Made by a program: the position numbers and the translations under genes. A DNA stretch of 64,000 nt from Neocallimastix lanati (nom. inval.) (lineage: Eukaryota; Neocallimastigomycota; Neocallimastigomycetes; Neocallimastigales; Neocallimastigaceae), in contig JACVTC010000015.1 of assembly GCA_016946835.1 (NCBI GenBank), positions 147,501-211,500 of the forward strand. Reading direction: 5' to 3'. Positions within the stretch are counted from its first letter, which is position 1. Every line of letters begins with the position of its first letter. This document shows positions 24,942-46,284 of this stretch, piece after piece. A model generated the notes under the pieces. The model did no database searches. It was not told where the DNA came from and saw nothing but the letters and a program-made list of their open reading frames with translations.

Positions 24942-25406
24942 TGAAATTCTTGATTTTTTTTTTTTTTTTTTTTTTTTTTTATAGACTGAAGACTTTGGTC
25001 TTCCCCATATAGTAATATGGGTGTATGATTAACTGCCATACCGGTACGGCGTCGACGCTCTCAACTCCCCATAAGCAAAGAAACTCCATATAGAAGCACC
25101 CTACGCGATCCTCGAGGGAAAGCAGAGCCAACTATAGGTGGCGTCCTTGCCATCCCAGAGGAGCTGGACACTGTAAATCCTCTCAGACAAGGCTTACGCA
25201 ATGGGATTCTAATAGTGTTAGAAATATAGAAAACTTAGAAAGTATACCTACCTGAGTATCGTTTAACCCCTAACCTTTCACGCAAAACCCAAAGGGAAAA
25301 ATCGTGAAGATATGATACTTGTGGGGGTCGATCCAGAGACCTTTGGTATGATAAGCCAACGACTTAACAACCCAGGATAAGAACTGGATGACCTGAAATT
25401 CTTGAT
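24942..25406 (-). mobile_element. tRNA-headed SINE with poly(A) tail and 13-bp target duplication
   Basis: A 439-base insertion (24955-25393) of balanced composition is flanked by identical copies of TGAAATTCTTGAT (24942-24954 and 25394-25406). On the minus strand it ends in a pure A-run (T-run at 24954-24980). Its 5' end looks like a tRNA: GTTGTTAAGTCGTTGGCTTA resembles an A box and D arm, a short arm follows, and GGATCGACCCC resembles a B box (consensus GGTTCGANTCC). An internal pol III promoter, poly(A) tail and flanking direct repeats together are the signature of a SINE moved by a LINE. There is no coding frame. The exact repeats imply recent insertion. Confidence 0.8.
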
Positions 25407-25605
25407 ATAAATTAAATTGGGATTGAATATAACCTGATAAAAGTAAAATTATGTAAAAACATAAAATTATGCAAGAGCATAAAAATTAATGTAAACATAA
25501 ATTTTATAATATAAATTTTATGTTATATTAAAATTGAAATAATTTATAAATTTCTTTTTATTATTTTTATATTATTTTATAATTGATATTTATTTTATTA
25601 TGCAA

Positions 25606-25735
25606 ATTTACTTATAAATTTCATTTATATTTTAAAGTTAATAATCAAATATATTTAATTATTCTTTTCAATGTTTTATGCTAATTTACTTATAAATTTC
25701 ATTTATATTTTAAAGTTAATAATCAAATATATTTA
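25606..25735. repeat. 78-bp tandem duplication
   Basis: A segment with ATTTACTTATAAATTTCATT and onward to AATCAAATATATTTA is present twice, 78 bases apart. It is non-coding. Confidence 0.85.
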
Positions 25736-25914
25736 TTAAATAATTAATATTTACTTTTAAATAATAAATAAATAAAATTATATAACTAAATACTTTATAA
25801 ATAAAACTACTCCCAACTAGATATATTTGAACCGTGAGTTATTCATCATTTTATTGTTAATAGAAGTGAGTCACTTTTATATAATAATGTATATTTATTA
25901 TTCAATTATGTATT

Positions 25915-26790
25915 ATATATTATTTATTATTTTTATTATTTATTATTTATTATTTATTATTTATTATTTATTATTTATTATTTATTATTTATTATTTATT
26001 ATTTATTATTTACTATTCAATTATTTATTATTTATTATTTATAATTCGATTATTTATTATTTATTATTTATTATTTATTATTTATTATTTATTTTTTATT
26101 ATTTATTATTTATTATTTATTATTTACTATTCAATTATTTATTATTTATTATTTATTATTCGATTATTTATTATTTATTATTTATTATTTATTATTTATT
26201 ATTATTTATTATTCCATTATTTATTATTTATTATTTATTATTTATTATTTATTATTTATTATTTATTATTTATTATTTATTATTATTTATTATTCCATTA
26301 TTTATTATTTATTTTTTATTATTTATTATTTATTATTTATTATTTATTATTTATTATTTATTATTTATTATTTATTATTTATTATTTATTATTTATTATT
26401 TATTATTTATTATTTATTATTTACTATTCAATTATTTATTATTTATTATTTATAATTCGATTATTTATTATTTATTATTTATTATTTATTATTTATTATT
26501 TATTTTTTATTATTTATTATTTATTATTTATTATTTACTATTCAATTATTTATTATTTATTATTTATTATTCGATTATTTATTATTTATTATTTATTATT
26601 TATTATTTATTATTTATTTATTTATTATTTATTATTTATTATTTATTATTATTTATTATTCCATTATTTATTATTTATTTTTTATTATTTATTATTTATT
26701 ATTTATTATTTATTATTTATTATTTATTATTTATTATTTATTATTTATTATTTATTATTTATTATTTATTATTTATTATTTATTATTTAA
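25915..26790 (+). repeat. 7-bp satellite (TATTATT)n with 411-bp higher-order repeat
   Basis: This heptamer array is the largest in the window. Variant landmarks recur exactly 411 bases apart (TACTATTCAATTATT at 26011 and 26422; another at 26125 and 26536), showing a tandem duplication of a composite unit. As 411 is a multiple of three, a long open frame runs through both copies, but it only encodes YYLLFII-type repeats and is not a gene. Confidence 0.9.
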
Positions 26791-27549
26791 TTAATTATTA
26801 ATTATTAAAATTAGTTTATTTTATTTTTAAAAAATGTGAATATATTTAATATATTTTATTTGATGATTTTATATCAAATTCAATAGAATAGAATTATATT
26901 TTATCCTCTTTTTAATTTATTTCTAATATAAAAATATTCAAAATTTTAATATAAATAATAATCTCAAAATGGAACTTTATTTAGTTAAAACAATGTTAAA
27001 AATCAATTTATTTATGTCTATATTCATATTCATATTCTCTTATTTAATTTTATTTTATTTAATTTTATATTAATTAACTGATTGTTATTATTTTAAATAT
27101 TTGAATATTGAAATCTTATTCATTTTTCATGGTTTTTTCTTTTTATATAATCACTTCTCACCACAATTTCCATGTAATTTAATAAAATTAATATTTTATA
27201 ATTTATTTATTGATTTATTATTTATTTATTTATCTATTATTTATTATTTATTATTTATTATTTATTAATAATAATAATAATCATGTATAATAAATGTGAT
27301 ACAAAATTTAACAATAGTTGAAATTAAAACTTTCATAAAATTTTAAATAATAATAATTCAAAAAAAAATTTTTATTATTAAACATACTTCTAGATATTTT
27401 TATTTCTAAAAATATATTTATAACTTTTATATGCCACCACATTTCTTTAGTACAAATATGCTTTAAAAAATATTCATTCCTTAATTACTTTATATCAATG
27501 GTAGTATTTTTTTTAAAAAAAAATTATTATTAATTATTATTAAACATAT

Positions 27550-27590
<41 letters not shown>

Positions 27591-27908
27591 CTATTAAAAA
27601 AAAACTAAATTTTAGGATAAAAAATTTTTTTTCTTTATTTTATATTCTACATCCTTTTAATTTCATATAAAATAAAATAACTTTCTAAAAAATTTCTTTT
27701 AAACATTCCTTTAATAAAATTATTTTTATTGTCTTTTTTTTTTTTGTTAATCCACTCCAATGTGAAATATATTCATTGTATCACTATTATGTTATTATCA
27801 TTTACAATAGTATATCCTATGCTTAACAGTTTTTCCATAATATTGTTTTTGAATAATATTATTAATATTATTTTCTTATTTCATTGTGGTTTTAATACAT
27901 TATTTTAT

Positions 27909-27942
<34 letters not shown>

Positions 27943-28149
27943 GTTTTTTTGTTTGTTCTATTTTTATTGCTATTGTAAAAATTATTTCAATTACTTTCAA
28001 ATATTTTTTCTTTAATTGTGAAATTTTTCCAATATAAAGGAGAAACTAATATAATTAATTGCTCAAATATGGGTTATTATATTTATATAAATATTTATTC
28101 ATTAGTTTACAAAATTTGATTATCCTTGTTTTAGAAATTTCAACATACC

Positions 28150-28187
<38 letters not shown>

Positions 28188-28644
28188 ATAAACAGTCTTT
28201 ATAAATAATAATATATGAATAAGAATTAAAGAATATTCTAAAAAATATATATATATTATTGAATTAAAAACTAATTAGAATCTTGACAGATTGTATTTTA
28301 TATGAACTATTATAGAGTATAATAAAAATTAAATATCATATAAATATTTAAAAAATTATTATCGTAAAAATAAAATATTTATGTAAAAATGCATTAATAA
28401 AAATATATTGCCTCAAATATTTTTATTATATTTTTATATTATTAATTAATTATTTATGAAAGAATTATTACAGTTATTATTACTTTTTTTTTTTTATTAT
28501 TATAAATATATTTTATTTAATTTTGTATAATAGTATTATTTCTTAGTGATGTGACTTTCATCTCTGATTTTTATATTAAAATTAATAATTTATAAAATTT
28601 GAAGCTTTTTTTTTTTTAATATATATATATATAATAGAATTTGA

Positions 28645-28648
28645 AATA

Positions 28649-28705
<57 letters not shown>

Positions 28706-28720
28706 ATTATTATTATTATA

Positions 28721-28750
<30 letters not shown>
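28645..28750 (+). repeat. (TTA)n microsatellite
   Basis: A run of TTA triplets over about 100 bases, interrupted twice by TTATAATTATTA. Confidence 0.9.
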
Positions 28751-28752
<2 letters not shown>

Positions 28753-29244
28753 ATTTTTATAATTTCTTTTTAAAAATATGTATATAAATATAAAAAAAAT
28801 TTTGTATAGTAATATTAAAAAATTTATATTTTATATTAATATTTTGAATTTAATTATTATGAATAATATGTAAATTTATATATACATTAGGATAATTAAT
28901 ATTTTAAAAAAATAAATATTATAATGGATATATTTATTTTAAAATATTTTTAAAAATATTATAATTATATAATGTTTATATAATATATATTTGTATTTAA
29001 TATCTTTTAAAATTATTTGAATTAGATTGACGTGTATATTTTTAAATATTAATTATTAATTGTTATTATAAATACATATACATACTTTTTGATAATTAAT
29101 CAAATTGTTATTTATACTTTTTTTTATCATTAACTAAAAAAAGTTTAATAAAAAAAATAATAAAACTTTCGTAATTCCAAACTTTCTATGAATTATAAAA
29201 GTTTAATTTATATAAAAGCATGATTTGGTTGTGAGATAAAAAAA

Positions 29245-29350
29245 AAAAAATAAAATAAAATAAAATAAAATAAAAAATAAAATAAAATAAAATAAAATAA
29301 AAAATAAAATAAAATAAAATAAAATAAAATAAAAATAAAATAAAATAAAA
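29245..29350 (+). repeat. (AAAAT)n microsatellite
   Basis: Tandem AAAAT units with occasional extra A, over about 100 bases. Confidence 0.9.
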
Positions 29351-29851
29351 TTATTTAAAATGCTTTTCTAATTGAATTATGAAAGATTGAAACAAAATGA
29401 AAAATTCAAAATTAAATGAATTAAAAAAGATAAAATTAGTTATATTATATAGGATGATCTTAATAATTTATGATTTAATTAGGGGATATAAAATATAAAA
29501 AAAAAACCTTTTAAATTATCAGAAATTCATTACTTATATCAAATCAACTATTAAATTATTTATATCTTTTATACATTATACATCAAATTAGATATTAAAT
29601 TATTAAAAGTATATATATAAATATTTTAATTTCAATATCTATATATATATATATTTTAAATAATTATATACTTAATGAGACACGAATTCTAATCACTTTA
29701 ATTATGAAAATAATAATTTAAAATTAATAATAAAATAAATAAAGATAGAAAAAATAAAAAAATATATATTATTACTTATTTTAATGTGGCTTATTAATAG
29801 TTTTGTGGCGTTTGAAATTCAAAGAATTATTTTTTATAATCTTTAATAATG

Positions 29852-29890
<39 letters not shown>

Positions 29891-30016
29891 TATTATTATT
29901 ATTAAAATAAAATAAGAAAAGTTATAATATTAGCAAAAAATAGAATAAAATAAAAATAAAATAAATAGAAATTTTAAATAAAATAAATTATTAAATAAAA
30001 TAAAAAAAAATAAAAA

Positions 30017-30889
30017 ATGGGTCTAAATAAAAAGTTGTTAATTCTAATATTTTTCTTTTCCACCTTAATAAATTATTCGTTTGAACATGGCTTACATTCT
30101 GCCGGAGATAGTAATAATAAGTATCAAAAATATTTAGAAAAATTTATCATCAACAATATAAAACATTTATCGAAATTGAATCAAGCAACTATTGGTGCTG
30201 CTATCATTTCAAGTGCTCCAATACCAATTTTTTTTTTAATTGTAGCATTTAAAATAAAAGATATCACCATTCTTGATGTTATGAGTTCTTTTGCAGCAGG
30301 TGCATTAATCGGTGATGTATTTATTCATAACTTACCAGAAATTCAAAGAAGCTACCAACATAATTCACTTTATATTTGTTGGGGAATCTTATCTTTATTT
30401 ATGCTTGAAAAAATAATCAGTTATTATGAAGAAAAAAATAAAAAACTTAATGTTAATGGTAAACAAACTAATATTATCATTTCATTAGTTGGAGATTTCA
30501 TGCATAATTTTACAGATGGAATGGCCATTGGTGCTGGATTTAATAAAAATTTAAAATTGGGTGTAAGTCTTTCACTTTCTATATTTTTCCATGAAATTCC
30601 TCATGAAGTTGGTGACTTCTCCTATTTATTGAAACAAAATATGAATATAACCAATGCTGTTATTTCACAATTGATCACTGCTCTTGGATCGTTTCTCGGG
30701 GTTTATGTAAGTTTTGAATTTGGAGAAATGTATAGTGATAGAATAATATCATTTGCCTCCGGTGCTTTTCTTTATTTGGCTATTAATACTATTATGGGAG
30801 ATTTAAAGAGATCTCGTTCTTTACTTCATATTTCATATCAAGCTATTGCTTTTATTTTTGGTGTTTGTATTTTGGACGCTCTTCTTTAA
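30017..30889 (+). CDS. ZIP-family metal transporter (LIV-1/ZIP7-like)
   Basis: This single-exon gene of 290 codons encodes a member of the ZIP (SLC39) family, which moves zinc or related divalent metals into the cytosol from outside or from organelles. Residues 1-20 form a signal sequence or first hydrophobic segment. The remaining segments fit a seven- or eight-helix ZIP fold. The diagnostic helix-4 motif is HNFTDGMAIG at 163-172, and the helix-5 motif HEIPHEVGDF at 192-201 is the exact form of the LIV-1 subfamily, as in ZIP7. GDVFIHNLPE lies at 99-108. The cytosolic loop between helices 3 and 4 is short (about 136-150) and lacks the His-rich stretch common in the subfamily. The ATG chosen gives the only good signal segment. 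The specific metal and membrane are not determined. Confidence 0.92.
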   Translation: MGLNKKLLILIFFFSTLINYSFEHGLHSAGDSNNKYQKYLEKFIINNIKHLSKLNQATIGAAIISSAPIPIFFLIVAFKIKDITILDVMSSFAAGALIGDVFIHNLPEIQRSYQHNSLYICWGILSLFMLEKIISYYEEKNKKLNVNGKQTNIIISLVGDFMHNFTDGMAIGAGFNKNLKLGVSLSLSIFFHEIPHEVGDFSYLLKQNMNITNAVISQLITALGSFLGVYVSFEFGEMYSDRIISFASGAFLYLAINTIMGDLKRSRSLLHISYQAIAFIFGVCILDALL

Positions 30890-30932
30890 TTAAACTTTTA
30901 ATAATAAAATAATAATACTAGTAAAATAAAAT

Positions 30933-30967
<35 letters not shown>

Positions 30968-31435
30968 AAAATATAGAAGTAACAATAACATTAATCATAA
31001 ATAATATTAATAGTATAATATATAAGAATTAATTAATAAATCAGTATAGAAGTTAAAAAGAAATTGTAGAAGTAAATAAATAAATAAGTTAATAAATAAA
31101 TAAATAAATAAATTAGTAAATAAGTAATAAATAAATTAAGTAAATAAATATCATTAATAATATAAATAAAATAAATAAATAAATAATTTTTACTAATACA
31201 TATATATATATAATAAATGGGTGTTTTTAATTACATAAAATAAAATATTTAAAGGTCTCTCATTTTAAACTTTTTTTTTTTTTTTATAAAAATTATAAAC
31301 ATAAATAAATTTATTGAATAGAGCTGAAACTATAGAAATCCACTATTATCTCATCAATTATTTATTTATTTGTTTGTATTAAATTGTTATTAAATTAGTT
31401 ATTAATTATTATATATATATGTATTTTTTTTATGT
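30890..31435. other. AT-rich 3' flank of the ZIP gene
   Basis: This holds poly(A) at 30930-30959 and degenerate AAATAAATA repeats. I see nothing else. Confidence 0.55.
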
Positions 31436-31439
31436 ATTG

Positions 31440-32190
31440 TCAATAACAAAGGGTATCTAATTCAATATAAATAAACTGTCATTGAATTAAATAATTCTTT
31501 TCACTGACAAAATATTATCCTTGAAATTTTTATTATTTTGCATCTAGAATGAATAAATTCCTTCATTTTAGCATTGGTTCATGAGTGTACACCACGAATA
31601 AGAATTAATCTTGTATTGTCAATAGATGTTCCATAACAGCGAGAACCCCGGTAAAATATCTTTTTCATAATGAACTATAAATTACAAATTGATATAAATA
31701 AAAAAAAAAAAAAAAAAAAAACTAATATAAACTAAAATATAAAAAGCTAAGAAAAATATATTTAAATAAAATCTTAAATACAAGCTTTTGGAGTGAATTA
31801 ATCTTCTACATTTCCATTTTACAATAGCTATATATATGAGAGTTTAAAAAATACCATAGAAAAATACAATATACAAAATAAGAATAAAGAAAAAAATACA
31901 ATAAATTCATTACAATATGTAGAAACTACATGATATTATTGATAATGCATCTCCAATGTTACTACATATCCAGTTTAAACAATATAAAACATCAGGTTCG
32001 CTTTTCTATAGTTTTCCTATGTTCCATAATTTCTAGAAGCTACTTTAGAAAGGAAAACCATCGATTATCATCAGAATTACAGAAAACTGTAATTAGTACA
32101 CCTGATATAGACTATTCCTTTTCCATTAGCCCTCATTGGGCCTGGAAAAACAATCCATATCTTTGTTATATTGAATAATGTTAAAATAAA
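31440..32190 (-). other. two less AT-rich patches, possible DNA-transposon remnants
   Basis: Patches at about 31440-31670 and 31790-32190 stand out by composition. On the minus strand, 31570-31665 reads IFYRGSRCYGTSIDNTRLIL and then IRGVHS before a stop. This is faintly like a FLYWCH-type zinc-binding segment that often accompanies MULE transposases. The second patch gives only short frames in all readings (one plus-strand frame of 82 codons at 31930-32178), and I recognise none. They are probably eroded transposon sequence; the family is uncertain. Confidence 0.3.
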
Positions 32191-32199
32191 TATTATATT

Positions 32200-32413
32200 T
32201 TAATATTTATTTTCGTTTTTATTATATATATAAAATGAATAAAATAACAAAGAGAACAAAGTGTTTACCTATAAAATATAATTTGATATTTATTTATTTT
32301 ATATGAATTATTATAAATACATATTACTAAATATTTTATAATTAATATATATATATTTATAAAATTTGATTACTACTAATTAAAATTCTTTATATATACA
32401 AATATTTAAATAA

Positions 32414-32450
<37 letters not shown>

Positions 32451-32680
32451 GTAATAATAATAATGATGATGATGATGATAATAATAATTTATGATGCTTA
32501 ATAATAAAAAATTAATTCGAATAAAAAAATATTTATATATTTTATTTATTTATATATATTATTAACTTTAAGGAAATAAAATATTAGTAATTATAAAAAA
32601 TTCTAAGATAAATATCATTCTAATAAAGATAATAAAATTATTATCATTTAAGTCATTATAATTTTTATACTTTTTATTTA

Positions 32681-32714
<34 letters not shown>

Positions 32715-32850
32715 AAAAAAACTTTTAAAAAATTTTATATTTACTATAGATGTCTATTAAAATAAAATAATAAAAAATTGTCTATATTTCTAATTTATCC
32801 ACTTTTGAATTTGTAAATTTATTAAATCTAATAAAACTATTCTAATAAAA
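32200..32850. other. 3' flank of the TmcB-like gene
   Basis: An (ATA)n and (ATG)n tract lies at 32410-32480 and a 30-base A-run near 32682. There are no exons. Confidence 0.55.
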
Positions 32851-41250
<8,400 letters not shown>

Positions 41251-42280
41251 TTATTATATAATATTTTTTAATATTTTATAATATTTTTGTAATATTTTAA
41301 TATTATTTTTAAAATATTTTAATATATTATTTTTAAAAATACTTTATTATGTATTTATTAGCTTTTTTAGATATTTAATAAATATATAATAAATATATTT
41401 AAATAAAAAAAAAAAAAAAAATTCCACATAATTTTAAAAATTTTGGATTTGTTTTTCTATTTTTTTATCCGAAATGAAATTAAAGGAAGATTGTTTAGAA
41501 ATAAGTATAATACATAAATAATAAATAAATATATAAAATAAATTAATGTAAATAAAAGTATAAATAAATTCTATTATAAAAAAAAAAATTATGTATATTA
41601 TGGCGTATATCATTAAATGATATACATCATATGAATCAATGTAAAATTATTATAGATAAAAACATAAATTTGTCAATTATAAAATATTATTATGTATGAG
41701 AATTCATTTAATATAAATTTAATAAATAAAGTGTGATTAATAAAAAAGATACCAACAAATTTTCATTTTATTTTATTTTATTTTTTTTTTTTTTTATTAT
41801 CTATATTATATAATTATGAGAATTATATATAAAAAATATTTATATATATTTTTAATGCGGAATATGAATATTAACATTTTTAAATTTTTTTTTTCTTGTT
41901 TATTACTGTAATTATAAATGAAATAAAATAAATATAAATTTTATAATAATTTATTTAAAAAGTATATAAATTAAAATTTTAACTATAATAATTTATATAA
42001 AAGAATATTAATTAAAATTTAGAATAATATATTTTAAAGAGTATATAAATTTTAAATTAACTCTTGATGTATTTAAAAAAATGAATCATTGAAAAATATT
42101 AAATGAAAATATATAATAATAATGTATTATTATTATTATTATTATTTTTTAATTATGTAATGTATGTCAAAATAAAAAAAATATATATATATATATAAGT
42201 ATTTATGAATTATTTTATTTCATTACTTATTCAATCTAAATAATGTTAAAAACTTAATTTATCTTATTAACTAAAATTTA
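41251..42280. other. AT-rich 5' flank of the TmcB-like gene
   Basis: This is presumed promoter and spacer. It contains T- and A-runs and short AT repeats; no further exon was found. Confidence 0.5.
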
Positions 42281-42284
42281 AATT

Positions 42285-42888
42285 GAACCAGGTTTTATCC
42301 TGGTTGTTTGTCTGTGCTAGCATGCATAAGATACCAGGTAAATATTTCGAGAGTGTTGCATTTCGTAACGTGGCATTTAAAATAAAATATAATTCGTAAT
42401 ATAACGCCCCACATTCCTTTAATCTCTTAAATAATATAGACAAAATACTATCCTAACTGTGGGCCTGAGAGGGATAGGCAAATGCTTTTTTAAAAGATTT
42501 ACTAGGAAAAATTCCTAGCAAATGGGATTACCAAGGTGAGCTAGTACGTATCTCATTAGGCTAGGTTATACTAGCCTCATCTCAAAAGGGAAGTTATGAA
42601 CCGACCTGGAAAAAAAAAAAATAAATAATAATAATAATAATTATTATTATTAATTATTACTAATAATTAATGCTAAAACTTATATAAATTCTTATAATCC
42701 AATAGTTATCACTCCGAGAAAAAAGCGTACTAGAAAATTCTCAACAATAATTTGTATGTTAGGTCAGAGCGCCATTGCTGAACACTCAGTAAGGCTGTCT
42801 AACAGAAACAACATTATTCATCTATGCAAAAACATACCACAATATTCCCATGCCTTGAGGGGAGCTGGGAGGTATACACCGGAAGTAA
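42285..42888 (+). mobile_element. dispersed non-coding element, copy 2 (SINE-like, poly(A)-ended)
   Basis: This is homologous, block by block, to 9535-10072 and better preserved. Its 5' end, CCTGGTTGTTTGTCTGTGCT, AGCATGCATAAGATACCAGG and then ATTTCGAGAGTG, has the layout of a degenerate tRNA with A-box- and B-box-like parts, similar to the head of the SINE at 24955-25393. The bodies differ, so they are separate families. The 3' end runs GAAGT then poly(A) and (TA)n. An internal AT tract at about 42610-42660 is a later expansion. It is non-coding. Confidence 0.6.
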
Positions 42889-42919
<31 letters not shown>

Positions 42920-43008
42920 TTTAAAATTAATATTGAAAAACTTTAAAATATGATATCATTTTATTAATATTAAAATAAGAAAAAAAATTAAAGGATTTAA
43001 ACTTAAAT

Positions 43009-43105
43009 AAAATAAAAAATCTTTAAAAAAAAAAAAAGATAAAAATAAAAAATCTTTAATTTTAAAAAAAAAAGATAAAAATAAAAAATCTTTAATTTTA
43101 AAAAG
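43009..43105 (+). repeat. minisatellite of about 36 bp, three copies
   Basis: The unit AAAGATAAAAATAAAAAATC followed by TTTAATTTTA is repeated with varying poly(A) length. Confidence 0.8.
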
Positions 43106-43113
43106 AAAGTTTA

Positions 43114-43145
<32 letters not shown>

Positions 43146-44179
43146 TTTTTTTTTTTTTTTTTTTTTTTTTTACTTCCTACTCTTATTATCTACTACATTC
43201 TTTTTATTTAAATTTATTAAACTTTTTATTTTTATTTTACCGTAATATTTATTGAAATAATTTTTAATAATAAATTATTTCATAATTTAATATGAATAAA
43301 TTATAACTATTTTTATTAATAAGAATTTCATTATTAAAATTATCATTTATTAATAAAAAAAATAAAAAAAAAAAAAAAAAAATAAAAATAAAAACTTTGA
43401 AAAATATTTTGTTATTTAATAGTATAACATATAATATAATTTGATTATACGATGCAACATATTTTTCTATATGATATTAACACTACATTATGTCTTATAT
43501 TAGTACACGTTTACTAAATAAGAAGTAAATCTTCATTTTATTATTGATAAAATAAATAAAAGGAATTTTTAAAGTAAATTTGGAAATTGATCACAAAAAA
43601 TTGATTTAATTTTAACCTTTTATGACGTATAAATAATAATGTTCCCATTTACATTGTAATATCAAAATAACTAGAAATAAATAGCATTTATATCAAAAAA
43701 ATAAAAAAAAAATAAAAAAAAAAGAGAGAGATAAATTGGAACTAAAAAAAACTAAAATATTATTTATTTATATATAACTATACCTGATATATTAAAAATG
43801 AATTACTTTATTACCCACTTGGTTTTACAGAAAAAAAAAATTTTTTTTTTTTATTTTTTTTAAAAGAATTTACAGAATTTTCATTCAAAATTAAATGACT
43901 ATTTGTTATTTTTTTTAACATATTTATATTTATATTTAAATAAATAGTTATATAATGTTTAATATTATAGAAGCTTTTAAATGAAAAGGTAATCATTAAT
44001 TTTCAAAACTTTAGTCCATAGTATTAAGCTATTTTAATTAGTTATTATCTGCTCTTTTATTTTATTATTGATTTCATTATTTATTTTTATTTTTTTAGAA
44101 CTTTTTTATTAATTTATAAACTCTTTATTAATTATAAATTAACAAATTAAAATTTTGATAGTAAACTTTAAAACTTTTA

Positions 44180-44480
44180 TTAAATTTTATTTTAATTTAT
44201 TTTATTATTTAATTTTATCTTTATTTATTTTATTATTTAATTTTATCTTTATTTATTTTATTATTTAATTTTATCTTTATCTTTTATTTTTTGTTTAATT
44301 TTAATTTTATTTATAAATATATTTTTATAGTTTTTTTTATTTATCTTTTTTTTCGTTTTTTTTATCTTTTATTTTTTGTTTAATTTTAATTTTATTTATA
44401 ATATATTTTTAAAGTTTTTTTTTTTTTATTATTTTTTTTCGTTTTTTTTAAAGTTTTTTTATTTATCTTTTTTTTTTTTT
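44180..44480 (+). repeat. nested T-rich minisatellites
   Basis: First come three tandem units built on TTTATTTTATTATTTAATTT, then two copies of a roughly 110-base unit containing TTTTGTTTAATTTTAATTTT and a TTTTCGTTTTTT box. Confidence 0.8.
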
Positions 44481-44899
44481 TTTATCTATTTTTTTAAATT
44501 AATTTAAATATTATTGTTTCTATAACAAAAAATATAATTCAAAAAAGTATTAAAATATCATATAAATATAAAATAATTAAATATTTAAAAATAATTTGTA
44601 GATTAATAAAAAAATAGTAATAATAATAAAAAAAAATAGAATAACATTTTAAATTGATTATTGTATTTATTTCTTTTATAAATTTGATAAATTAAATATA
44701 ATTATAATAAAAATGATGAGAAGTAAAGTAATTTCAATAATTAAAAGAGATATTCATTATATTTCCTTATAAATATATATATATATATATATTATTGTAA
44801 AAAGTTAATTTACTATATTAATAAATAAATATAATATTTATTTCTATAGTAATTGCGAATAGTTTGTATATTAGAAATGTAGAAACAAAAAATAAAGAA

Positions 44900-44975
44900 T
44901 CCTATTAAAAATATATAATGAATAATAGTGAAAATTTTTATAGGAATTGAAAATAGTAAACTATTTATGATATAT

Positions 44976-45016
<41 letters not shown>

Positions 45017-45979
45017 ATTAACTGGTTTTGATACTGAATTTGCTAAAACTGTTTATTCCATACATGGTATTGATATAATATTCAAAGATATTCAATGGGA
45101 TATGATAGAAACTGAATTAAATAATAAAATTATTTGATTGTGTTGTGTGGACTTCATTGACACTTACAGCAAAAGCACGTTGTGAAAATTTTTGAATTGA
45201 CTCGTCCCCTATATAAATAATAGTCAAGCCGTTATTATTCAGAAGGTTGGATGCTTCGAAAATTTACAGATATGGAAAGTATCTTTTGAACAAAAATGAC
45301 AGCAGAGCTTGAAACTTTATGGCCTATTAATTATGATAGATGTTGATTATTATATAATAAATAAAGGGAAAATAACTATTGATTTCCATTGATTTCCAAG
45401 GAAAATTTACCACCCATGAGTTAATTTATTATGATAAGAACCAGTTGATTAGCTTCGATATATATGGATTTCGCTAAATCAATATGCGAACAACTCGATG
45501 TTAATACGAAATTTAAGGATATATTTTGGAATGAGAAAGAATTTAAATTAAAAAAAAATAAAAAAATCTACATAATGATTGTATATGAAATACCTTAACA
45601 GTTTCTAGAGGAACGTATAAAGAGTATTAAATTCTCTCATATTTATATGAGTAACACACAAGTGGTTATGATTAAAAAAGTCTAATGCCTCTAAATATAT
45701 ACTAATCTGGGAAAAAAATTTTTTTTTAATGTAATATTGTATGCTGGTAACTGTATCAGTGGGAGAAAATACAATTAAAACAAACGATCAAATCAATAAA
45801 TAAGTCGTTGTTATATTATCAGAAAATCTGATGTATCTAAATATTCGAATGAGGAAAGTCTTTCAAAAATGTCTGCAGGAATTTCGACAGATGGTGAAAA
45901 AAATACTTAAAATTGGATTCCTATTTTTCCAAAAGTTTAAATACCTCTTTACAGACAGATAACTATACTTGATTACTTG

Positions 45980-46029
<50 letters not shown>

Positions 46030-46245
46030 GTGGATGTCGTTGTAACTGAATATCCATGTGCAATAGGAAATATTTATAACGGTTATTCCGACTTAATGAC
46101 TCTTGGTGAAATAAAAAAAAAAAAATTCAGAGGGATCGAAGGTTATTGATTTCAGAATGAATTCAGATATAACAATAAAAATAAATAAATAAAGTAATTA
46201 ATGATATAATATGATTACTGATGGTACACTTTAATAATCAATTTC

Positions 46246-46284
<39 letters not shown>

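Larger units (their letters stand above)
26800..30016. other. AT-rich spacer upstream of the ZIP gene
   Basis: No gene is supported. Contents include poly(T) at 27549-27586 and 27910-27940, poly(A) at 28153-28187, a (TTA)n tract at 28645-28750, an (AAAAT)n tract at 29245-29350 and poly(T) at 29857-29888. The last hundred bases before 30017 (AAATAAAATAAA-type) are presumably the ZIP promoter and leader. Confidence 0.55.
42893..44890. other. AT-rich spacer with minisatellites
   Basis: About three copies of a unit with AAAGATAAAAATAAAAAATC lie at 43009-43105, a (TTTC)n tract at 43120-43145, poly(A) near 43365, and two nested minisatellites at 44180-44480. No gene is seen. Confidence 0.6.

Noticed and set aside
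25330-25393. tRNA gene on the minus strand
   Set aside because: The A- and B-box-like parts are present, but the acceptor stem does not pair and a SINE body with poly(A) follows; treated as the SINE head.
27729-28037. 102-codon hydrophobic plus-strand frame
   Set aside because: Driven by T-runs encoding Phe; no homology, no codon signal, no plausible domain.
45863-46063. Minus-strand frame with poly-Phe
   Set aside because: Antisense of a long A-run within the SBP relic.
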